From: DATBJJ01 sp963750915
GTDB taxonomy: Bacteria; Acidobacteriota; Vicinamibacteria; Vicinamibacterales; 2-12-FULL-66-21
DNA length: 64,000 bases
Direction: 5' to 3'
NCBI GenBank assembly: GCA_963750915.1
Contig: CAVVSF010000011.1
Coordinates: 679,720 to 743,719, forward strand
In this document: positions 8,354 to 17,247 of the stretch, in pieces
Layout of the letters: every line of letters begins with the position of its first letter
Numbering within the stretch: the first letter of the stretch is position 1
Translations under genes and position numbers: made by a program
Notes under the pieces: generated by a model
The model's database searches: none
Told to the model about the DNA's origin: nothing
Seen by the model: the letters and a program-made list of their open reading frames with translations, nothing else

Positions 8354-10976
8354 ACGGTTCGTCGGAGAGCTCGCCGACGCCATTCTCGATGGCACGCCAA
8401 TCGACTGGGCCACCGTGGAATCGAGCGTCCACGCGCCAGGCCACGTGCTGCTCGATCAACTCAAGGTGTTGGCCGCCGTGGCGGATGTCCATCGTCGTCC
8501 ACCTCCTTCGCCGCCTTCGAGAGCCAGCGAAGCGTCCGGTCCTGCAGATGCTCCGATGGAGGCACCCGAGTATTGGGGGCATCTGCGAGTGCTCGAGCAG
8601 ATTGGCCGCGGTGCCTTCGGACACGTCTACCGGGCGTGGGACACGCGGCTCGAACGCGAGGTGGCGCTCAAGCTTCTTCCCGCCAGCACGGCGAGCAGCG
8701 ATTCACGTGCCACCTCGATCCTCGAGGAAGGGCGACTGCTCGCGCGCGTGCAACATCCCAATGTCGTCACGATTTACGGCGCCGAACAGATCGGGACGCG
8801 GATCGCCCTCTGGATGGAGCTCGTCAGGGGCCGGACCCTGCAGCAGATGCTCCAGCAAGGCAAGTCGTTTACTCCGGTGGAGGTCGTGAGTATCGGGACC
8901 GAGCTTTGTCAGGCAATCCGAGCGGTGCACGCGGCGGGTCTGCTGCACCGCGACATCAAACCTCACAACGTCATGCTTGCCGACGATGGACGCATCGTCC
9001 TGATGGACTTCGGCACCGGACGGGAACTGGGCGACAATTCGGCGACCGCACTCGCCGGGACGCCACTCTACCTGGCGCCCGAACTCCTGTCTGGAATGGA
9101 TCCCACGGTTCAGAGCGACATCTACAGCCTCGGCGTGCTCCTCTACCATCTCCTCACCAGATCGTACCCGGTACAAGCGCAAAGCCTTCGGCACCTCCGC
9201 CTTGCGCACCACTACCGCGAACGATCAGAGCTGCGGACAAAGCGACGAGATGTCTCGCTGAGGCTTTCCCGCATCATCGACCGCGCGGCCAGCCCGCGGC
9301 CTGAGGATCGCTACCAAACCGCTCAGAGTCTGGCAAACGAGCTCGCGGCACTCAAAGGCGATACCGGATTCGCGTCCTTGACGTACGGATTGAGCGTGGC
9401 GGCTGCGCTCGTGCTGGTTATGTTGGTCGTCTGGCAGATCCACGGCCTGCAAACTGCAGACGAGAGCTCGCCGATCGTCGCCACTTCGAGCGCAGCGTCG
9501 GATGCAGATCGGAAGCCCGCGCGAGCCGGCATGAGCCCGGCCGCAACAAATCCGTCCACATCGTTACGTTCGATCGCGGTCTTGCCCTTCAGGCCTCTTG
9601 TTGCCACGGAAGAGGATGAGCGGTTGCAGTTCGGATTCACCGAGGCGGTGATCAACCAGCTTAGTCGCATCAAGACGCTGAGGGTAGAGCCGCTGGCCAG
9701 GGTCCGCCGGTTCGGCGGCATGAATCAGGATCCCCTGGAGGCGGGGCGAGCGCTCGGAGTTGAGGCCGTCGTGCAGGGACACTTCCAACTGACCGACAGC
9801 GGGGTTCGGGTTCGCTCGCAGCTTCTGCGAACGGTCGATGGCGCCACGCTCGTCACCGATCAGTGGGAGGAGCCCTTCAGGAACATCCTGGACGCGCAGA
9901 GCCAGTTGGCGGACTCACTCGCGCAGGCGCTCGAGCCGATGCTCGGGCCCGTCGATCGCGCGCGCATCCGCCGGCAGGACACCACAAGCCCGGAGGCCTT
10001 CCGGCACTACCTGTTCGGCCGGTACCACATGGAGGTCCGCAGCCCGGAGCGGATGCTCCAGGCAGAGCGCGAGTTCCGCGAGGCGCTGAAGCTCGATTCC
10101 CAGTACGCGCGCGCTCACGCGGCACTGTCGCTTTCGCTGACTCACACGGCGTGGCTCGGCCGCCGGCGGGGAATCGACGTCATGGGCCCGGCAAAGGATG
10201 CGGCGAAGAAGGCGCTTGCGCTCGATGACAGTGTCGCTCTGGCGCACACGGCTCTCGCGTATGTTCATGAATGCTTCGAGTACGACCATGCTCTTTCGCA
10301 AGCCGCACATCTCCGCGCCATGGAGCTCGATGATCAGGACCTGTGGGTCCTTCGAGCGTACGGCTCCTTTCTCATGAGGAGAGATGCGTTCGATGAAGCG
10401 ATCGAAGTGATACGACGGGCGCTCGAGCTGGATCCGGTCTCACCGCTTTCGAATCGCCACCACGCCATGATGCTCTACTCGGCGCGCCGCTACGACGAAT
10501 GCGTCGCGGTCAGCCACAGGACTCTGACGATCGACCCAAACGATACGAGCCTGTCGTACAGATGGCTCGCCAAGTGTCTCGAGCAGCAGGGGAAGCACGC
10601 GGAGGCCGTCGACGCATATGAGAAGGACCGTGCCGCGCAGGGGAAGCCCGGGCTTGCCGACCGCTTGAGACGGGTTTACGCCGCACAAGGCTGGCAAGCG
10701 TACTGGCGTGAGCGGCTGCAGCTCGTCGGCGCCCAAGACGACGCCGCTTTAGCACCTGCGCTTGTCCGACTGGGCAACTTGCAGGAAGCGATAGACGCCC
10801 TGGAGCGAGCCTACGACTCCCGCGCACCCTGGATCGGGTTCATCAACCAGCCGGAGTGGGATGCGCTATTGCCGGATCCGCGCTTTCAAGCGCTCCGCCT
10901 TCGCCTCGGTCTGAGCGATGAAATCAAGGCACAGCTTGCTGACGCCCGCGCGGCCGCGCGAACTCGTTCAAAGTAG
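8340..10976 (+). CDS. transmembrane Ser/Thr protein kinase with TolB-like and TPR regions
   Basis: An 878-residue Hanks-type kinase starting at GTG 8340 inside the sigma gene. The kinase domain spans about residues 80-335: glycine loop GRGAFGHV (89-96), Lys111, catalytic loop HRDIKPHN (203-210), DFG at 223-225 and the LAPELL segment. One transmembrane helix follows at about 345-370. The outer part begins with SIAVLPFRPL, a TolB/adenylate-cyclase-like nucleotide-independent domain, then TPR-like repeats to the end. This architecture is common in Acidobacteriota and Planctomycetes. Coupling to the ECF sigma gene implies one signalling unit. The C-terminal half may face the periplasm as sensor. 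The substrate is unknown. Confidence 0.93.
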   Translation: MPPGERFVGELADAILDGTPIDWATVESSVHAPGHVLLDQLKVLAAVADVHRRPPPSPPSRASEASGPADAPMEAPEYWGHLRVLEQIGRGAFGHVYRAWDTRLEREVALKLLPASTASSDSRATSILEEGRLLARVQHPNVVTIYGAEQIGTRIALWMELVRGRTLQQMLQQGKSFTPVEVVSIGTELCQAIRAVHAAGLLHRDIKPHNVMLADDGRIVLMDFGTGRELGDNSATALAGTPLYLAPELLSGMDPTVQSDIYSLGVLLYHLLTRSYPVQAQSLRHLRLAHHYRERSELRTKRRDVSLRLSRIIDRAASPRPEDRYQTAQSLANELAALKGDTGFASLTYGLSVAAALVLVMLVVWQIHGLQTADESSPIVATSSAASDADRKPARAGMSPAATNPSTSLRSIAVLPFRPLVATEEDERLQFGFTEAVINQLSRIKTLRVEPLARVRRFGGMNQDPLEAGRALGVEAVVQGHFQLTDSGVRVRSQLLRTVDGATLVTDQWEEPFRNILDAQSQLADSLAQALEPMLGPVDRARIRRQDTTSPEAFRHYLFGRYHMEVRSPERMLQAEREFREALKLDSQYARAHAALSLSLTHTAWLGRRRGIDVMGPAKDAAKKALALDDSVALAHTALAYVHECFEYDHALSQAAHLRAMELDDQDLWVLRAYGSFLMRRDAFDEAIEVIRRALELDPVSPLSNRHHAMMLYSARRYDECVAVSHRTLTIDPNDTSLSYRWLAKCLEQQGKHAEAVDAYEKDRAAQGKPGLADRLRRVYAAQGWQAYWRERLQLVGAQDDAALAPALVRLGNLQEAIDALERAYDSRAPWIGFINQPEWDALLPDPRFQALRLRLGLSDEIKAQLADARAAARTRSK

Positions 10977-11211
10977 CGACGACGCAGGGCGCTGGTGAGG
11001 TTGCGTCCGTTGCTTCCAGCGATCGAGGCCACACGCAACTGACTCGTCAACGCACCCTGGCCGGTGCGGATGATTGACGCAGCTGTCCTGCGAGTTTCGC
11101 ACCGCCGGCGATCCTCATCCCGCTCGAATGAACTTCTCGGGGGCGGCTCCGTCTACTCCATAGGCTAATCTACAAGAGAGGCACCTGAGCATCCAGAAAG
11201 TTCAAGAGGTC

Positions 11212-12090
11212 ATGACAGCTCGCGTACTACCGGTACTGATCGCTCTCGGGTTCCTCATCGCCGGCTCCCAGTCGGGCGCACAGAATCAGCCTCTGCCCAA
11301 TCAGGAATCCTTCCTCATCGAGACGCGCAAACGCCTCCAGACCGACGGCACGCTTCAGAGCAGCTATGTGTACGTGGAGACGCGACGTGAGCAGAAGCTC
11401 GACAAGGGCGGGCGTACCCGCGAGGAATCGGTCAAGGTTGTCGAGAGCTATCCCGGCCTTCCCGGCGAGGAGCGCTGGGAGCGGCTCATCGCCGAAGATG
11501 GCCGGCCGGTGCCAGCAGAAGAATTGGCCAGGCAGGATCGGGAGCGCCTGCAGAAGGCCAACGAGATGGTCCAGCGGCTCGCCCGGAACTCCTCGAAAGA
11601 GCTCGCGCGGCAAGAGCATGAGCTTCAGAAGGCTCGTCGTGAGCGCGACGAGGCGTTGAGCGACATCTACAACGTCTTCGAGTTCCGGATGATCGGACGC
11701 GAGCGAGTCGAAGAGCACGACACGATCGCATTCTTGCTGACGCCCAGGCGTGATGCGAAACCAAAGACCCGCGTCGGCGAACAGATACGGCACTTCAGCT
11801 TGCGCGCCTGGGTCAGCGAGAACGATCACGAGCTGGTGAAACTGGAGGTCGAGGCCATCGACGACCTGAAGTCCGGCCTGGGTATGCTGGCCAGGCTGCA
11901 CAAGGGTGCCCGACTGTCGTTCCTGCGCCGCAAAGTCAACGGCGAGGTCTGGCTGCCTGCCGTTGTCAGTTATAACGGCAGCACACAGGTGGGTCTGCTC
12001 TTCAAGCTCCGGCGCAGCGGGACGTCAGAGTTCTCCGGCTATCGCAAGTTCGCGGTCGATACACTCGAGGGGTTCAGCAGGCCGAAGTAG
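11212..12090 (+). CDS. secreted protein of unknown function
   Basis: A 292-residue protein with a probable signal peptide (MTARVLPVLIALGFLIAGSQ). The mature part has a charged, probably helical or coiled-coil middle at about residues 90-150 (ELARQEHELQKARRERDEAL). A C-terminal half rich in beta-type segments is typical of outer-membrane lipoprotein-sorting-like folds (RHFSLRAWVSENDHELVKLE). I recognise it only as a type often found in Acidobacteriota, not as a named family. ATG 11212 has an AGAGG sequence a few bases upstream. The 235 bases before it hold no gene. It precedes PadR-ADOP by 51 bases and may share a transcript with it. Confidence 0.7.
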   Translation: MTARVLPVLIALGFLIAGSQSGAQNQPLPNQESFLIETRKRLQTDGTLQSSYVYVETRREQKLDKGGRTREESVKVVESYPGLPGEERWERLIAEDGRPVPAEELARQDRERLQKANEMVQRLARNSSKELARQEHELQKARRERDEALSDIYNVFEFRMIGRERVEEHDTIAFLLTPRRDAKPKTRVGEQIRHFSLRAWVSENDHELVKLEVEAIDDLKSGLGMLARLHKGARLSFLRRKVNGEVWLPAVVSYNGSTQVGLLFKLRRSGTSEFSGYRKFAVDTLEGFSRPK

Positions 12091-12141
12091 GATGGCCAGC
12101 GATAAGTTCGCTTTTCATCGCGCCGTGATGCGGGGAGCACT

Positions 12142-12471
12142 GTGAGCGACCAGACGGACGTCCTGCAAGGCACCCTCGACCTGTTGATCATGCGAACGAT
12201 CGCCCTCGAACCCTTGCATGGCTGGGCAATCGCGCAGCGTATCCAGCAGATTTCAGATGACCTGCTGAGGGTCCAGCAGGGCTCGCTCTATCCCGCGCTC
12301 CACCGGCTCGAACACCAGGGCTGGATCACGGCCGAATGGGGCGCGTCGGAGAACAACCGCCGCGCGCGCTTCTACGCCCTGACGAAGCCGGGCCGCAAGC
12401 AGCTCGAGGCCGAAGTCGCGAAGTGGGAGCGCCTGTCGGCCGGCGTCAACCTCGTGCTGCGAAGGACATAA
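12142..12471 (+). CDS. PadR-family transcriptional regulator
   Basis: A 109-residue winged-helix regulator starting at GTG 12142. Family motifs are LQGTLDLLIMRTIALEPLHG (helix 1), QGSLYPALHRLEHQGWI (recognition helix and wing) and RRARFYALTKPGRKQLE. It ends 2 bases before the ATG of the large permease gene. In this lineage such PadR genes typically precede ADOP permease genes and are thought to repress them. No palindromic operator is obvious just upstream of this copy, unlike the PadR genes at 28.4 and 41.5 kb. Confidence 0.93.
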   Translation: MSDQTDVLQGTLDLLIMRTIALEPLHGWAIAQRIQQISDDLLRVQQGSLYPALHRLEHQGWITAEWGASENNRRARFYALTKPGRKQLEAEVAKWERLSAGVNLVLRRT

Positions 12472-12473
12472 CG

Positions 12474-15212
12474 ATGCGCCTCCTGCACATCCTGCGAAGC
12501 CGGCTGCGATCGCTCGTGTTCCGCGACCGCCGTGAATCGGATCTGAGCGAAGAGCTGCAATTCCATCTCGAGCGCGAGACCGAGCGGCTGCAGGCGAGCG
12601 GCCTGTCGCGAGAGGACGCGCGTCTCAAGGCACTGCGCCTGTTCGGCGGCGTCGAGCAGGTCAAGGAAGCCAGCCGCGATGCGCGCGGGACGGCGGCCTT
12701 CGACGCGCTGGCGCGCGACACGCGCTACGGCGTCCGCCGCCTGGTGCGCGATTGGCGTTTCACCACGGCGGCGGTGCTGATCCTGGGCCTCGCCATCGGC
12801 GCCAACACCGCGATTTTCAGCGTCGTGAACGCGGTGCTGTTCCGCGACTCACCGTTCGCCGATCCCGATCGCCTCGTCAACATCTATCAGAACGATCCCG
12901 CCGGCAAGCCGCTCGTCGTCATCTCGTACGACTCCTACAAGGAGATGGCGCAGTACACCGACATCTTTGCGGCGGCGATGGCCGCCACGGTTCCGTTTCC
13001 GGCCCGTTATCTTCACGACGGCGGCATTCGCAGTGGCACCGCCGAGTACGCGACGGCGACCTATCTCGATGTCCTTGGGCTCCGGCCGTCGCTCGGCCGG
13101 TGGTTCGACACGACGGAGGAGCGGCCCGGGGCACCGCTTGTCGCCGTCCTCGGCTATCAGGCGTGGACGCGAGTGTTCCGCGCGGATCCCTCCATCCTCG
13201 GTCGCATCATTCGAATTGAAGGCGCGCCGGTGACGATTGTCGGCATCGGTCCCGCCAATCACCGCGGTACGCTCGACGTCGGTCTCGCGACCGATTTCTG
13301 GCTGCCGGTAACCGCACTGCGTGAGCTGAACGCCATGCCGGGGGTGCGCGGCGGCCCGACGATCGTCGCGCCCTTTTTCGTGAAAGCCCGGCTGCGCGAG
13401 AGCGTAACCGTGGCGCAAGCCAAAGCGGCGATGGACGTCCTCGGACCACGGCTCGCGGCCGCCCTGCCGGAAGAGGTTCGCGACGCCGCCGAGTTCGCCG
13501 TCGGCACGGGCATCACGGTCGTTGCCACGACGGACGTGCGGGTCCATCCGGCGGCGGACGCGCCATTCATGGCGATCGCGTCGGGCGTGCTCGTCGTCGT
13601 CGGCCTCGTTCTCGCTCTCGCGTGCAGCAACCTGGCGACGCTGCTGCTGGTGCGCGGCGCCGCGCGGGCCAAAGAAATGTCGGTGCGGCTGGCCATGGGC
13701 GCGACGCGGCGTCAGCTCGTCCGGCACCTGCTGACCGAAAGTCTGCTGCTCTCGCTGGCGGGCGGCATCGCCGGCTGCATCCTGGCGTGGTGGACCCTGC
13801 AGGCGCTGCAAGGCGTCGAGCTCCCTGTCACCGTGGACCTGACCGTTGACTACCGCGTGCTCGCCTTCGCGATGGCGCTGTCGCTCGTCACGGGCGTAGC
13901 GTTCGGCCTGGCGCCGGCGCTGAAGGCCACGAGGGTTGACCTCCTGCCGGCACTGCGCGACGAGGGGATGCCGCCGATCGATCATCGGCGGCTGACGCTG
14001 AAGAACGCGCTGATCGTCGTTCAGGTCGCGGTCTCCGTGCTGCTGCTCGGCGGCACGAGCATCTTCCTGCAGCAGCTCGCGGCGACGCGAGAGCGGCGCG
14101 TCGGCTACGCCGTCGACGGCGTGGCCATGCTCGAGACGGACGCGCGCTTCAGTGTCTCCATGGGCTACCCGGCGGCCGCGGTCGTGAACGTGTACGACGA
14201 ACTGCTGCGGCGGATCGCCGCCCTTCCGGGTGTGCAGTCGGCGGCGCTCTCCTACGGTCTGCCGATGGAGGGCGCGACCGTGTCGACGGTTGTCGAGGGA
14301 GCGGGCAGCGACGGGAGATCATCTGGTGACTCCTCGATGATCTGGGCTGGGCCGGGCTTCTTCGAGACGCTGCGCATCCCGCTGCTGCACGGGCGTGTCT
14401 TCGACGCCCGCGATCGCGCTGGCACCCCGAGCGTCGCGGTGGTGACCGAGACGATGGCGCGGCAGTACTTCGGCGCGGTAGACGCCGTCGGGCGTCGCTT
14501 TCGGGACAAGAGCGAGTCGAACTCCTGGATGGAGGTCATCGGCGTCGTCCGCGACACCGGCGCGCGGAGTCTCTCCCCCGACGACGTCCTCGCTCGACAG
14601 CCCTCCCAGTTCTACCGCTCGTACACGCAGGCGGGCCTTGTGCCGTCGACCGTCATTGCGCGAACGGCGGCTGATGCGGCCGGTCTTCTCGGGGCGATGC
14701 AACGCGAGCTGCGCGCCGTGGACGTCACGCTCCCGGTGATCACGGCGCAGACGATGGCGCAGGATCTGGAACGATCGCAGGCGGCGCCGAAGGTGGTCGC
14801 CACGTTGCTCGGTGCCCTCGGCGGCCTCGGCCTGGTGCTGGCGAGCATCGGTCTCTATGCAGTCGTCGCGTTTGCGGTCGCGAGGCGATCGCGCGAGATC
14901 GGCATCCGGATGGCGCTCGGCGCCCGGAGTCAGCAGGTGGTCTGGAGCATTGCACGAGGGGTGGCGGGGCTGGTCGGCATTGCGACGAGCATCGGTCTCG
15001 CCCTCACGGTCCTGATCATGCTCGCGCTGCGCGCGACGTCCGGATCGGCGGACATCGGGATCGGCAGCCTGGACGTGTATCGCCCGGACATCGACCCGGT
15101 GGCGCTCGTGGCCATCGCCGCCGTGACCGCAGTCGTCGGCGTTGCCGCCGCATTCGTGCCCGCGCGCCGGGCCGCCCGAATGGATCCACTCGTGGCCCTG
15201 CGCCACGAGTGA
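12474..15212 (+). CDS. ADOP-type ABC transporter permease (MacB/FtsX fold), copy 1
   Basis: A 912-residue membrane protein. It has an N-terminal cytoplasmic helical segment (DLSEELQFHLERETERLQ). Two MacB_PCD + FtsX halves follow, each a membrane helix, a periplasmic domain and a three-helix FtsX core. The first FtsX core is near LALACSNLATLLLVRGAARA with EMSVRLAMGATRRQLVR; the second near REIGIRMALGARSQQVV. It ends with PARRAARMDPLVALRHE, the family C-terminus. No ATPase gene is nearby, which is usual for these orphan permeases. ATG 12474 is chosen over a longer upstream frame that would overlap PadR. The substrate is unknown; relatives act in efflux or cell-envelope processes. Confidence 0.93.
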   Translation: MRLLHILRSRLRSLVFRDRRESDLSEELQFHLERETERLQASGLSREDARLKALRLFGGVEQVKEASRDARGTAAFDALARDTRYGVRRLVRDWRFTTAAVLILGLAIGANTAIFSVVNAVLFRDSPFADPDRLVNIYQNDPAGKPLVVISYDSYKEMAQYTDIFAAAMAATVPFPARYLHDGGIRSGTAEYATATYLDVLGLRPSLGRWFDTTEERPGAPLVAVLGYQAWTRVFRADPSILGRIIRIEGAPVTIVGIGPANHRGTLDVGLATDFWLPVTALRELNAMPGVRGGPTIVAPFFVKARLRESVTVAQAKAAMDVLGPRLAAALPEEVRDAAEFAVGTGITVVATTDVRVHPAADAPFMAIASGVLVVVGLVLALACSNLATLLLVRGAARAKEMSVRLAMGATRRQLVRHLLTESLLLSLAGGIAGCILAWWTLQALQGVELPVTVDLTVDYRVLAFAMALSLVTGVAFGLAPALKATRVDLLPALRDEGMPPIDHRRLTLKNALIVVQVAVSVLLLGGTSIFLQQLAATRERRVGYAVDGVAMLETDARFSVSMGYPAAAVVNVYDELLRRIAALPGVQSAALSYGLPMEGATVSTVVEGAGSDGRSSGDSSMIWAGPGFFETLRIPLLHGRVFDARDRAGTPSVAVVTETMARQYFGAVDAVGRRFRDKSESNSWMEVIGVVRDTGARSLSPDDVLARQPSQFYRSYTQAGLVPSTVIARTAADAAGLLGAMQRELRAVDVTLPVITAQTMAQDLERSQAAPKVVATLLGALGGLGLVLASIGLYAVVAFAVARRSREIGIRMALGARSQQVVWSIARGVAGLVGIATSIGLALTVLIMLALRATSGSADIGIGSLDVYRPDIDPVALVAIAAVTAVVGVAAAFVPARRAARMDPLVALRHE

Positions 15213-15306
15213 CCTCGAGGTCCGGTAAGGGGCGACCTACGCCGGGGATGACCTTCGAGAGCCCATTGGTGTCTCTCGTGCGGGAAATGCTCAGCCGCTG
15301 AGATCC

Positions 15307-16338
15307 TTACTTCAGCTTCAAGTAATGATCCGGAACCGAGGACCCCCAGGCTTGGAGCTGGCGAGCCCACGTGCCGAGGTTGTCCTTCGTGACCCGCATC
15401 ACTTCCATCGGGGGAATGATCGTCGGAACGTCCTGCTTGAGGTGCACCTTGTCGACGATGCGCTGGACCGAGACGTAGCCCCAGTTGTAGGTCGGCAGGG
15501 CGAGCAGCACCGGGGCCAGTCCGTTCTCCACGAAGGGAAGTTGCGCAGGCAGCGCATTGACGGCGACGACTTTGACCTTCTTTGGATCGAGCTCCTTCAT
15601 CAGCCGTGGCGTGAGGAGCGCCCATCCGCCAATCATCGCCCACCCCTGGATCTGCGGGTTGGCCGTCTGGGCGGCGATCACCTCTGCGGCTGCGTCCGCC
15701 GGGGTTTCGACGTGGTTGAAAGTGCCGACAATCTGGATACCCGGATACAGCGCCGCTTCCTTCTTGACCCCGTCCACCCGCTTGCGCAGGTTCGGGGCGT
15801 CCACGTTGCCCGCCAGGATCGCCACGGAGCCCTTCTTGCCCATCTGTGCCGCAAGCTCGCGCATCACCTCCCGCCCCAGCTTCTCATCGTCCACCCCGTA
15901 GAAGGCGAACCGCTTCGACTCGGCCGCGTCGCTGTCGAAGGTCATCACCGGAACGCCCCGTTCGACGGCGTTGTTGATTGCGCCGGTCGTTGTTGCGGGG
16001 TCGGAACAGGAGATCAGGATGGCGCTCGCACGGTCCCGCACCGCCTGTGCGACGGCTACCGCCTGGAGCTGCCCGTCTTCGCGGTCCGGCGTCATCCATA
16101 CAATCTCGATTGGGATGCCGTGCTTCTCTAGGAGCTCCTTCGCAGCCACTTCAGCGCCCTTGCGTGCCGACACGAAGATGGGGTTGGTCGTATTCTTCGC
16201 GATCATCACAATTTTCAAGCGCGACGGGCGCACTGGTCCAGATGTGGTCGCCGGCGCGCTCGGCTGCTCGGCACCGCAACCGCTCAGCCACCCAGCCATC
16301 AGCGTCGCGATGAGCGCCGTCCCGGTTCTGGTTTTCAT
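15307..16338 (-). CDS. sugar-type ABC transporter substrate-binding lipoprotein
   Basis: A 343-residue periplasmic binding protein of the Peripla_BP_4 (RbsB-like) group. The N-terminus is a lipoprotein signal (ATLMAGWLSGCGAE, lipobox ending in Cys). The fold is supported by KIVMIAKNTTNPIFVSARKG at the start, ILISCSDPATTTGAINNAVE, PVMTFDSDAAESKRFAFYGV and a hinge segment near GVDDEKLGREVMRELAAQMG. Start ATG 16338 has GGAGG six bases upstream. A longer frame to 16449 exists but would remove the signal peptide from the terminus. No permease or ATPase gene is adjacent, so it may work with a distant transporter or as a sensor. The ligand is probably a sugar or similar small polar compound. Confidence 0.9.
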   Translation of the reverse strand: MKTRTGTALIATLMAGWLSGCGAEQPSAPATTSGPVRPSRLKIVMIAKNTTNPIFVSARKGAEVAAKELLEKHGIPIEIVWMTPDREDGQLQAVAVAQAVRDRASAILISCSDPATTTGAINNAVERGVPVMTFDSDAAESKRFAFYGVDDEKLGREVMRELAAQMGKKGSVAILAGNVDAPNLRKRVDGVKKEAALYPGIQIVGTFNHVETPADAAAEVIAAQTANPQIQGWAMIGGWALLTPRLMKELDPKKVKVVAVNALPAQLPFVENGLAPVLLALPTYNWGYVSVQRIVDKVHLKQDVPTIIPPMEVMRVTKDNLGTWARQLQAWGSSVPDHYLKLK

Positions 16339-16439
16339 GGTCGCCTCCGGTGAACCGCGATTCTCGCTTTTATAGCTCTGTTCCGTCGGTTTCGGTGAGA
16401 TATTGTGGCGCCGTATATACCGGCGCCGCGACTGTCCCA

Positions 16440-17119
16440 TCTCATCCACGGCGTCAGCAACACCTTGCCACCCTGGCCGTCTCCATCTGCGTCGATTTCA
16501 CCGTCGCGTTGGCAGGTCGGGTGAACGTTACGGTATTGCGACAACAAACTATTGGCGACGCTCTTGAGCATCGCCTCGAGGCCTGTTGGCTCGACTATCG
16601 TCAGGCGTGTGCCGCCGCTCGACCGCGTCACCACGTTCAGCACGTCCTCACGATGGCTGGACGAGGCCGAGGTGCTGCGCACCGACACCACGTCGCGCCA
16701 GATCTGCCGACTATCTCCGCCGCCTGTTGCATCGCCGGCACCGCGCTCGCGTCACGCGAGTTGGAGTCGACCGCAATCTGCGCGTCCGGATTGCCGGCCT
16801 TGATGGTCGAAACAAATGCCGCAAGCCCGCGGCGAAAGTCCTGGGTCGGTGCCAGCACGCCGGCGGGCGGCCGAATCGTATCGATGAGAAGGGCAATGAA
16901 GATCGGCTCGGTCGCCGGCCGCACATCGAGCACGTCGCGCGTCGCCTGATCCTCGCGCACTACCAAGTCGCGCGGACCGAGGTTTGCGACTGGCCCGCGA
17001 GCTTCAGCCACGACGGTAACCAGCGCGGGCTTCTGCACGACATCCTGCCGCGCCAACGCAGCCAGACCCGTGATCACAGGGACCCCCACAAGGGCTATGC
17101 AGAGTAGACGAAATCGCAT
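16440..17119 (-). pseudogene. VWFA-related secreted protein, disrupted by frameshifts
   Basis: Begins at ATG 17119 with an AGGAG site and a signal peptide (MRFRLLCIALVGVPVITGLA), then a receiver-like strand VTVVAEARGPVANLGPRDLV and PIFIALLIDTI, typical of acidobacterial VWFA-related proteins. That frame stops at 16637. The family sequence resumes in another frame with SSSHREDVLNVVTRSSGGTR and LEAMLKSVANSLLSQYR. A short piece (VTFTRPANATVKSTQMETA) lies in the third frame, and GGKVLLTPWMR returns to the second. At least three shifts are therefore needed. The 3' end is approximate. The order of conserved pieces is intact, so this is either recent decay or clustered sequencing error. Confidence 0.65.
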
Positions 17120-17247
17120 GCGCCTCCTATGGCGAACCGGGACGGACAGAGTATAGCGGCGTAGTGAGGTGGCCCGGATGCGGCGCATATCTATCGCTTG
17201 ATCGTCGGGATAGAATCGCGCCATCTCAAACCGCCAGGGGTGGATAG

